In this document: in pieces, positions 1-7,082 of the stretch
Position numbering within the stretch: the stretch's first letter is position 1
Layout of the letters: every line of letters starts with the position of its first letter
Source: Monoraphidium neglectum
Lineage: Eukaryota; Chlorophyta; Chlorophyceae; Sphaeropleales; Selenastraceae
Assembly: GCF_000611645.1 (NCBI RefSeq)
Contig: NW_014012649.1
Coordinates: 1 to 13,475 of the forward strand
Reading direction: 5' to 3'
DNA: 13,475 bases
The notes under the pieces: model-generated
The model's database searches: none
What the model saw: the letters and a program-made list of their open reading frames with translations, nothing else
Told to the model about the DNA's origin: nothing
Program-made: the position numbers and the translations under genes

Positions 1-284
1 CCGCTGCCCCGCCGCCGCGGCCGCCGACGCCGCGGCAGCCAGCGCCCCCGCGGCGCCGCCGCCGCCGCGCGCGGCAGCTGCCTGGCAGGCGTCGCAAATG
101 GGGACGCTGCCAGCTTTTGGGGACGACCGTGCGCGGGGCACTGCCGCGGCGCGGCACGTGCTGCACAAAGGGACGCTGCCGGGCGCGCCGAGGTTGGCCG
201 GCAGCAACGGGTCGGCCAGCGCCTGCTGCTGGTGCGGCTGCTGCTGCTGCTGCTGATAAAGCTGCCCCGCGTCAGGCGACCACC

Positions 285-337
<53 letters not shown>

Positions 338-1068
338 TCCTGCCCACTCAGCACCAGCGCTGGCCCAGGCAGGGAGAGCGGCAGCACCTGCGCAGCCCCT
401 TGCCCGGACGTCCGCCGGCGCCCGCCCGCTGCCGCGCCCGCCAGGAGTGCGCCAGCCGCCGTCGACGCCGGGGCGGCCGTCGACGCCGGGGCAGCCGCCG
501 CCGCCGCTGCTGCTGCCGCGCCCGCCGACGCTTCATGCTCAGGGGAGCCGCCAGCCGACGCGGTGCGCCCGCCGCGGGCGTCGCCCTGCGGAGACGTGGC
601 AGCGTGCGGGGCGGGTGGTGGGGCGCGGCCCCGGCCCGCGACGCAGCGAGCGGCCTGCGCTCCAAACAACGGCGCCCCGCGTTGCTGCGCCGCCTCCGCC
701 CCCGCCCTCGCCGCCGCCGCCGCCGCAATAAGCCCAGCGCCGGGCTCCCGAGGCCATCCAGGCGGGCCGCCGCGGCCGGCGCCCACCTGACGGCGTGTGC
801 TCCTCTTCCAGACGTACTGCCAGATGTTCTGCACCTCCTTCTTAGTCACCGGCTTCACCAGGTACTCCTCAGCTCCCCCCTTGATCGCCTCAAACACTGT
901 GTCGTTCCCCTCGTTGGCGCTCATCACTGCAGGCGGGGGCGCGGGCGCGCAAGCATGCGCGGTCGTGATGACATTTTTGGGAGTGGCTCACGCGGCTGCG
1001 GGCGCTCGGGGCGGCGGCTTGGGCGGGCGTGTGCGGCGCAGAGGCCTCGGGTGCAGGCGGGTATGCCA

Positions 1069-1119
<51 letters not shown>

Positions 1120-1800
1120 ACTACTGCGCCCGCGGCAAGACACTCACTGATAACGGGAATCTCCGATAGCCGATGATTGGAGCGGACATAGCGCAGAAGT
1201 TCCAGGCCACAGACATCCGGCATCATCACGTCCTGTGCATGACATTACGTGTGATATAAGTCCGCATTCGGCGATACGCATGCCTGCTGGGGCGGAGGCC
1301 GCCCGGCGCGGACTGGCTCTGGGCGGCGCGGCCACAGAACGGCCACGGCGGGTGCGGCGGTGGTGGGCGCGCGGAGTGTTGGCCGCGGTCGCTGCCGAAT
1401 GCTCGCGCACCGTGAGGATCAGCTGAAAAGTCCCTGGTTCCGCTCGCTGGAGCATTTCCAGGGCCTGGGCGCCGCTCTCCACCACCGTGACTGCGTCCAA
1501 AGGGATTGCAAAGTTAATTGTGGTCAGCTCGTGCCACGGAACAGCTTACCAGCGCCCATTTAAAGATGCTCACCTTTGTAGTTGCATTTCCGAAGTAGGT
1601 TGCCTGCGGGGCAGCGCGGGGCGGGATGAAGAAGGGTGTGGCGCCAGGCACTGCAGCAGCACTCGTTGCCGCTGCTACCACCGTCCCTGCCCTGTGCGGC
1701 ACTCACCAACCACAAGTCTTGATAGCAACTCATCGTCCACGAGCAGGACTCTGATGTTGCACGGGTCGCAGGCCCCCTGTGCACCACCGAGCGAGCCCAT
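1..1800 (-). CDS. PRR/TOC1-like receiver-domain response regulator (3' end beyond window)
   Basis: Exons 1800-1707, 1603-1574, 1490-1411, 1232-1148 and 926 to the window edge join with consistent phase and GT-AG sites. They give at least 405 residues. Residues 15-138 form a CheY-like receiver: acidic pair D22-D23 in LLVDDE, phospho-acceptor D69 in TDVMMP, S99 after PVIMM, and K121 in LVKPV. The domain ends in WQYVWKR, typical of plant pseudo-response regulators. All phospho-relay residues are present, so it need not be a pseudo-receiver. The rest (139-405) is Ala/Gly/Pro-rich and looks disordered; it carries Gln16 (295-310), Gln6-Pro-His-Gln3, and CxxC pairs at 351/354 and 374/377. An intron inside the tail cannot be excluded. 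ATG 1800 is chosen because an in-frame TAG lies about 12 codons upstream. No CCT or DNA-binding domain is visible before the edge, so a circadian PRR, another response regulator or a receiver-kinase fusion all remain possible. Confidence 0.85.
286..333 (-). repeat. Coding CAG repeat, 16 units (Gln16)
   Basis: Sixteen uninterrupted CTG triplets on the plus strand read as CAG in the reading frame of the receiver-domain protein, giving Gln16 at residues 295-310. A second, interrupted Gln stretch (Gln6-Pro-His-Gln3) follows at 223-255. The frame is open on both sides, so the repeat is translated if this last exon model is right. A perfect triplet tract like this is likely to vary in length between strains. 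Confidence 0.9.
458..493 (-). repeat. 18-bp tandem duplication in the low-complexity tail
   Basis: Two adjacent 18-bp units, differing only at their last base, encode a repeated hexapeptide of the type ASTAAP in the receiver-protein frame. The unit is a multiple of three, so the frame is kept. It looks like slippage inside a disordered segment. Confidence 0.8.
1069..1119 (-). repeat. Intronic AGC/CAG repeat, 17 units
   Basis: Seventeen GCT triplets on the plus strand lie inside the predicted intron 927-1147 of the receiver-domain gene and make up roughly a quarter of it. On the sense strand the tract runs AGC/CAG, the same orientation as the coding Gln16 tract about 740 bp downstream. If the intron were retained, the frame continuing from exon 4 would read it as a polyalanine run. 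Confidence 0.85.
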
Positions 1801-2594
1801 GATGGCGAAATAACCTGGATCAACAGCAGGAGTCCACTATCCATCGAGCCATTGTGCATAAACTCATATGCCAAACACGCATCAAGAGTACAACACGGAA
1901 CACAAGGCGCGAGTGCATGTGATGGCAAAACGGCATGGAGCGGGGCCGGTGCGGGCGTCCCAGCCACCCAGTAGCGGAGCCGCGAGGCACATGTCCGAGG
2001 CCCAGGCGCAGGCTCCAAGCGACGCTGCAAGCTCCCTGTTGCTTATTTGTTCAATACGGCTTCAAAGCATCGCCATGTGTATTCCGCAGAGGTCACAGCT
2101 GGCTTTGAGGCCCGCTACCCGCCGATATGGAGATCTTCCCAGTCAACCCCCGAGGTCAACGTCGCCGCCACAAATGCGATCTCGCGCCCTCGAGCCCCGC
2201 CTCCGGAAGCGGCCCTGAAACCTCCCTTGCATTAACTAAGCTCGGGCTGTGGTCTGCGCTTATGCGGGGCGCGCCTCGGGCGAGAAGCGTCCTTGGGCGG
2301 GTGGACCTGCTGGCTGCGGACCACCCCAACAAAATTGCAGCAAAACTGCGACGGCTACGCAGACTCTGGATATTTACTGGCCAGCCTCGCGACAATTCTG
2401 TGCTATCGAGGCTGACCATGGGTTGTGGTGGACCCGTGTTGCTTGTTGCGAAAGGATGCCGGCCGGCTCAGCCTGGTATGAGTCACTTATCTATCTATCT
2501 CAGCCGTGGGCCGCCCTACCCTACGAGGGTGGAAGAATCACAGCCTACCAGTCACCCAATCCAATTGTTACAAATGCCCAGCCTCGTGAAGACC
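1801..2594. other. Intergenic region: upstream of the receiver gene
   Basis: No convincing exon is seen on either strand. Open frames such as 2127-2600 (+) and 2156-2419 (-) have unremarkable composition and no recognisable domain. The stretch should hold the promoter and 5' leader of the receiver gene near 1800 and, at its right end, the 3' end of the preceding minus-strand gene (TGTAA at 2568-2572). No clear TATA box was identified. Confidence 0.5.
2568..2572 (-). terminator. Candidate TGTAA polyadenylation motif
   Basis: TGTAA on the minus strand is the usual green-algal polyadenylation motif. It lies about 23 nt after an in-frame TAA (2595-2597) that closes the coding-like block at 2595-2890. 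It is preceded by a GT-rich stretch, as expected for an algal 3' UTR. It probably marks the 3' end of the gene or genes between 2.6 and 4.36 kb. Confidence 0.45.
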
Positions 2595-3545
2595 TTATAA
2601 ACTCCACACACATCCAACAACATCCACAGTTCCACACACAACCAAAAAGCACCTGAGATTCACCGCTTCCTTTGTACTGGTAAGAAAAGCGAGCTGCAAC
2701 TTCACAAAACTGGCGCCGTCCAGCCGCATGAAGAAATTGTTTGCTGCGCCGTTGAAAATTGCTGTGCAGCGGTTCAATCGTTTGGACCTGAGCGCATGCA
2801 TAAGCTGCAACAGGTCTGGTGGGGTGCGCGGCCGCGGCTCGTCCAGAGCACGAACTTCAAAATATTCGCGTGCGAATAATGATGAGCGCACGGCGAGCAG
2901 TTGGCGCGGCCGCCCTGCATGCATCGTGCGTGCGCTTTCTGCACGCGCGCGAGCCTCAGCCGCGTGGCACGTGGAACCTGCAAACGGTCATGGAAGGGGT
3001 TCAGGGTGGTGGCCGGGCTGCGCTCAGCGAACAGCACCGCGTCGGTCCAGGTCAGCATAGATCCGGCCCCCAGCCGTTTGCGCATCAAGCCAATGATGGC
3101 CAGCAGGGAAGCGTGGGCCAGGCGCGCTGCAGAAGGACAAATGACCGCGCGTAACAACCCAGGCCCTCACCCGTCGCGGCCACGGCCATGGATGTCCCCT
3201 TTCCAGCCCTGGGCGCCGGTGCTCGGCTGCAGGGGGCAAATCCAGCGCATGGACATGCGGGGGCAGTCAAAGGCCGCAGGGGGTGCGTGGAGGGGGTGGG
3301 GGAGCTTTGCTTGCCCCTTACACGCACGTGCTTCAATCCCTGTACTCCTGACTGGATTAGCAGGGCCGTCTGCCGCCAGGACGACAGGGGGGCCCCAAAA
3401 TTCTCAACAGTCTCGCAGCCCTCTAGGTGCAGCCGGGCCCCCAGGACGCCGCCCGTAAACTCGCATCCCGTACCCCCGGCTTCCACGCGCAGGCTCCGAA
3501 GCTTTTCAAGCAAAGCCACAACAAGCCCAGCTCCCAGCTGCAACT
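2595..3545 (-). CDS. Unresolved coding-like exons, product unknown
   Basis: I do not recognise a family here. Three minus-strand blocks look coding. About 3346-3510 is open without a stop and contains the segments GARLHLEGCETVENFG and SSWRQTALLIQSG. Block 2978-3126 has a good CTGCAG acceptor and strongly GC-biased third codon positions, with the segments ASLLAIIGLMRKR and GSMLTWTDAVLFAE. About 2595-2890 carries TPPDLLQLMHALRSKR and GAANNFFMRLDG, and closes with TAA just before a TGTAA motif. They may be downstream exons of the plastid-protein gene that starts at 4356, since no separate start is evident. I could not connect them with consistent phase, and the shortest join from exon 3 would need a 47-nt intron, shorter than any other here. 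Another TGTAA at 3318-3322 would instead end the upstream gene early. The last block could be 3' UTR. Confidence 0.35.
3318..3322 (-). terminator. Possible TGTAA polyadenylation motif (alternative end)
   Basis: TGTAA on the minus strand lies within GTGCGTGTAAGG, just after the coding-like block at 3346-3510. It could end the plastid-protein transcript, or it could simply be part of a splice donor (C|GTGTAAGG, phase 1) leading to the block at 3126. Sequence alone does not decide. Confidence 0.25.
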
Positions 3546-3548
3546 CAC

Positions 3549-4356
3549 GTTCTCGTCATCCTTGCTGGCGAAGTTCTTGTCCATCACACCCTTCACGGCA
3601 CCCTCCACGTAGCCCACGGCCTAGTGTTTGGATTATGTGCGGGAGGTCAGCACGCGCGAGGCAGGCGCGCGAGCTGGCTCTGAGAGGTGCACCAAAATGC
3701 AGGCAGGCATGGACCTTCGATACGGGCTCAATGGCACCGTGCCACGTGGCACGCAAGTCGCTGGGGAGTGCCAGCAACCGACGCACGAGGGTGGCGGGGC
3801 AGCGAATCCGGGAAAGCAGGTGCGCGCCGGGAGCCCCACCCCACCTCGTTGCCCCTGCCCTCGGCCACATCACTCGCGGCATCTACAGCGTCTGTTGTGG
3901 CCTCCTTGGTGGCGGCGGCGGCGGCTGAGAACCCGTCCTTGAAGGGGCGGCCCTTGCCGTGGTGGTCAATGCGGCCGGTGAAGCCGCTGCCCGTGCCTGC
4001 CCAGTTGCCGTTGGGGGCCTGAGGGCGTGGGGTGGCGGCCGCGGGGTCAGGGAGCATTAGTTTGCAGAGATTGCAGGACCTTGAGGACAAATCTTGTTGG
4101 GCAGAGCAGCGCGACGTGGGTGAGAGGTCGCCAGCGTCAGATGGAGTGCCATGTCATCGCCATGGTGTGGAGTTTCCCAGCAGATCCGTCCCGGCCCGCG
4201 CACATCATCCTTCGGGGGACTGAAGATGCGCACGAAGCCCTTTGCAATGTCATCGAGCATGCCTGCCCTGACGTGCACGGCGCAACGCCGCGATGTCGGT
4301 GGACGCGGGCGCGCACAGGGCGCCTTGCAGAGGGCGTGGGAGCGCAGGGACAGCAT
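3549..4356 (-). CDS. Putative plastid-targeted hydrophilic protein, N-terminal exons
   Basis: Three exons, 4356-4204, 4018-3845 and 3620-3549, join at phase 0 with GT-AG sites and encode 133 residues before a further GTGAGT donor. The first 30 or so residues (MLSLRSHALCKAPCARPRPP and on, to about VHVRAG) are rich in Arg, Ser, Ala, Pro and Cys with no acidic residue, as in green-algal chloroplast transit peptides. The mature part starts near MLDDIAKGFVRIFSPP. It has a Gly/Asn-rich segment (GNWAGTGSGFTGR), then an Ala/Thr/Asp/Lys-rich stretch around residues 82-101 that could form an amphipathic helix, loosely LEA-like. No catalytic motif or membrane span is seen, and I do not recognise the family. 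ATG 4356 is chosen because it opens the transit-like leader. The 3' part is unresolved; see the exons at 2595-3545. Confidence 0.6.
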
Positions 4357-5134
4357 GATGATCGAGGTGAGATGTGTGTGGGTCTGAATTCGTTCTTTCG
4401 AGGGCCCGTCAGCGGCTGGGTGGCTCGCCAAGGGGTGTTCCGGGGGTGAGGTTTCGGTGATCTGTTGCCGGGGTGATTTATGAGCGCTAGGTGGAGGTTG
4501 TATGATATGTTCAAGCAGTGTAAATTTGTATGCTATGGCGCGTGATGTTGTTGGCGCAATAAGTGGGCGCAGGTGTCGAGCTGGAACCTCGACCACCGAC
4601 ACGACTTCATTTGCCACTTTACTACCTGAACAAGCAAGCTCGCATAGTGTATATTTACAAGACGTAGGTGAGATCCAGGCTGTGGCAGCGACGCACGCCG
4701 CTGCAGCGCTGATGCACGGGTACCGGTAACACACTGGCAACCTGCCGGTAGCGGTGCACTACCACAGCCAACGCAGCATGGACAAAGAAAAGTCTAAAAA
4801 GAAAGGCTCCAATAGACGAAGCATGCGGCGCGCCACGAGGCGCAAGTGCATAGATGCCAGACGAACGGTTGACAACAAAAGATGGACGAGGGATGCAATG
4901 GATGTAGACTGTGTGGGGGGTGGCACAGCCAATCCAAATGAATGGTGATGATACAGCCATCAGCAGACATGCGCGGTCGTGAGAAAACAAGGGACTGGTG
5001 GAAAACCCCCCAGCCCATGCGCGCGCGCATACGGTTGGGGGTCTGGTGGAAAACGACAGGCCCCTCTCAGTCCCTGTGGTCGCAGAGCGCTCCGGGCAGC
5101 CGCGCGACGACCGCGCGACAGCCGCACCCACCCC
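4357..5134. other. Intergenic: UBC12 3' UTR and upstream region of the plastid gene
   Basis: From 5134 down to about 4650 this should be the UBC12 3' UTR, ending near the TGTAA at 4655-4659. The remainder to 4357 is the only space for the promoter of the plastid-protein gene. A CATAAATC element on the minus strand at about 4472-4479 is a weak TATA-like candidate, roughly 115 nt before ATG 4356. An 11-bp CTGGTGGAAAA motif occurs twice about 50 bp apart, near 4994 and 5044. No coding region is supported. Confidence 0.5.
4655..4659 (-). terminator. Candidate TGTAA polyadenylation motif of UBC12
   Basis: TGTAA on the minus strand, in the context TCTTGTAAATA, about 475 nt downstream of the UBC12 stop codon. 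The distance fits a green-algal 3' UTR, and it lies before the next start at 4356. Confidence 0.5.
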
Positions 5135-5659
5135 TTATCCTACGCAGGGCGGGAACCAGGTGCCGTCGATCTGCATCCCATACTGTATGCTGCGCTGCAC
5201 GTACGACTCAAAGGACCGCGCGCTCTCCTGCAGCTTGGCTGCAGCGTCCTTGTTCAAGGGGTCCTCAGGGTTGGGGTCCTGCGCAGTGGGGGCCGCAAGT
5301 GTTTGGGGCGGTGACCAGGCGTGGTGTGGGTGTTTGGGTGGGTAGGTGATTGGCATACGAGCAATTTCTGACACATGCATGAGCGCATGCACAGACAACC
5401 TCTGCTCCCGTCCCCCCTCTCCCTCTTCCTTTCTCACACACACATGCACACACACACTCTCACACACTCTCACGCACATGCTCTCCGTCCCTCCCCCCTT
5501 TCTTGGGTGTGAACACACACACACACACACACACACATAAACAGAAACACACACGCACGCGCGCGCATGCTCTGGCATGTGTTGGAGTAAAGCCATGCAT
5601 TCACACACCCGCATGCACCCACCTTCCCATCCACGCGTGCACAGGCACAAACACACATG

Positions 5660-5716
<57 letters not shown>

Positions 5717-6811
5717 GCACAAGCACACACACACACAAGCACAAGCACACACACATGCGCATACACGCATGCGCGCACACACGCCCCCACGCCTCACACG
5801 TGCGTGCTCAACGCGCCCACCAGGAACAGGAACTGCAACCCGTACACGACGCTGCTGATAGAAAGCACCGGCTTCCAGTCCTCCCGCAGAATGTTCAGGC
5901 AGATGTTGCCGTCCAGGTCGATGTTGGGGTGGTACACCTGGCCGCGACGCACGCGTGCAGGCGGCAGGAGACTGGTGAGAACGAAGAACGGCGTGAGAAG
6001 CAGCGCCCGCCTCCCAAGTTCACGGGCGACGGACGGCCGCGCAGTCAGCAACTGTCGGAGGTGTGCCGCGCTGCAACTGCTGAAGGCTCGCAAGCCACTA
6101 CATGCGGCTGCCGCTCGCTTGCACCGTGGCTAATTGCACTCGCATCTTTGCGCTCATGGCGTGTGAGCAATGTCTGGCACGCTAGCTTGCGTGGCTGGAA
6201 TGCGCCCGCGGCCACGAAGTCGCACCTTGGTCTTGCATTTGACCTTTGGTGCATCGTACGGGTAGCTAGGCGCAATGACAAAGTCAAACAGGAATTTCCC
6301 ATTCCTGCAAGGCAGGTGCATGTTGACGTTTATGCTTGGTTGCCCCAAGAACGCAGGGATCCATACAGCATGCGCAGCGATGCGTGCTACGAGGCACCAC
6401 GGTGCCGCACACGGCTGCGGCAACCTGCCTCACGCACCTGTACATGCCCTCGTCTGCCCTGATTGATATCTCAAAGTGCATTGGCTTCTCCTTGCCCTCA
6501 GGGAAGTTGATCTTGATGTTCCCAGGCAACTGCAGCTCCGTGAGGTCTACGTGGCGCGGAAGGGCAGCGTCAGACAGCGGATCGCTGCTGTATAGCAGAG
6601 CACATACAAACGCGCACCTTTTTGAAGGCGCAGCTCTCCCGCGGACTGCTTTGGCCTCCCAGAGGCCGCTGCCGCGGCCTCTTTCTTTTGCTTGTCCTGC
6701 GCATAGAACAATCAAGAGATTCACTTATAGACTGCAGCGCTGAGCACCAGCCGAGGCGCGCTCCAGGGCGGGGACGCGGGTGCCTGCCTTGACGCTGAAG
6801 AGCTTGATCAT
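5135..6811 (-). CDS. UBC12: NEDD8/RUB-conjugating E2 enzyme UBC12, complete
   Basis: Six exons (6811-6788, 6696-6618, 6546-6438, 6304-6226, 5937-5821, 5278-5135) join in phase to give 183 residues, the normal family length. UBC12 takes NEDD8/RUB1 from the NAE1-UBA3 E1 and passes it to cullins, activating cullin-RING ubiquitin ligases. The N-terminus MIKLFSVK matches the family's E1- and DCN1-binding extension. The UBC fold follows: [49 protein letters not shown] at 100-102, catalytic C110 in [25 protein letters not shown] and [13 protein letters not shown], ending FPPCVG. No key residue is missing. Intron 1 appears to use a GC donor (AAG|GCAGGC); splicing at an upstream GT (AGC|GTCAAG) would keep the frame and drop Val-Lys. 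Intron 5 (5279-5820) is long and full of CA repeats. The APEM9-like stop lies only 271 nt upstream. Confidence 0.95.
5513..5537. repeat. CA/GT microsatellite, about 12 units
   Basis: A perfect AC run on the plus strand inside UBC12 intron 5. It reads GT/TG on the sense strand and is flanked by imperfect CA-rich sequence from about 5438 onward. Confidence 0.9.
5664..5762. repeat. Compound CA microsatellite with AAGCAC variants
   Basis: A perfect CA tract of about 26 units (5664-5715) is followed by CA runs interrupted by repeated AAGCAC units up to about 5762, all within UBC12 intron 5. On the sense strand this is (GT)n. The cysteine/valine- or histidine/threonine-rich open frames across it come from the repeat and are not genes. 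Confidence 0.9.
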
Positions 6812-7082
6812 TTTGACTGCTCCTATCTAAACCCCGTGCCTCTTCCGCCTGTTCTGTCGTGCAACCAGGTTGCGCGGCGTGCTAACTGCGCTGATGTGGT
6901 GATCTCACAGTAGCGCGCTGCCTGAGAAAACCAGAAAGCGGTGCAAATTGTCGCGTTACCACCAATCACAGCAGCTAGACTGCCTCACAAAATGGCTGCA
7001 TGCATGCGGGGTCAGCAACAGTCACCAGTGCTGCCCACGCAGCTGCCGCCGTCACCTGCACGACACTGGCACGCCGCCCTGC
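6812..7082. other. Short intergenic region between APEM9-like gene and UBC12
   Basis: These 271 nt must hold both the 3' UTR of the upstream APEM9-like gene and the promoter and 5' leader of UBC12, both on the minus strand. I see no TGTAA motif on the minus strand here, although the other 3' ends have one, and no clear TATA box. The upstream transcript may use a variant signal or extend into UBC12. Confidence 0.5.

Noticed and set aside
117..1176. Plus-strand open frames rich in Leu, Ala, Arg or Pro near the left edge
   Set aside because: They are antisense shadows of the receiver gene and its CAG repeats in GC-rich sequence, with no recognisable domain.
2127..2600. 157-codon plus-strand open frame
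   Set aside because: It has no recognisable domain and ordinary composition for GC-rich intergenic DNA. It overlaps the predicted 3' end and TGTAA of a minus-strand gene.
5438..5762. Repeat array considered as CRISPR-like
   Set aside because: It consists of simple dinucleotide and short compound repeats with no constant repeats separated by unique spacers, in a eukaryotic intron.
5135..5797. Long cysteine/valine-rich minus-strand open frames and histidine/threonine-rich plus-strand frames around 5.4-5.8 kb
   Set aside because: They are translations of the CA/GT microsatellite inside UBC12 intron 5. Only the last 47 residues of the minus frame ([10 protein letters not shown] onward) are real exon.
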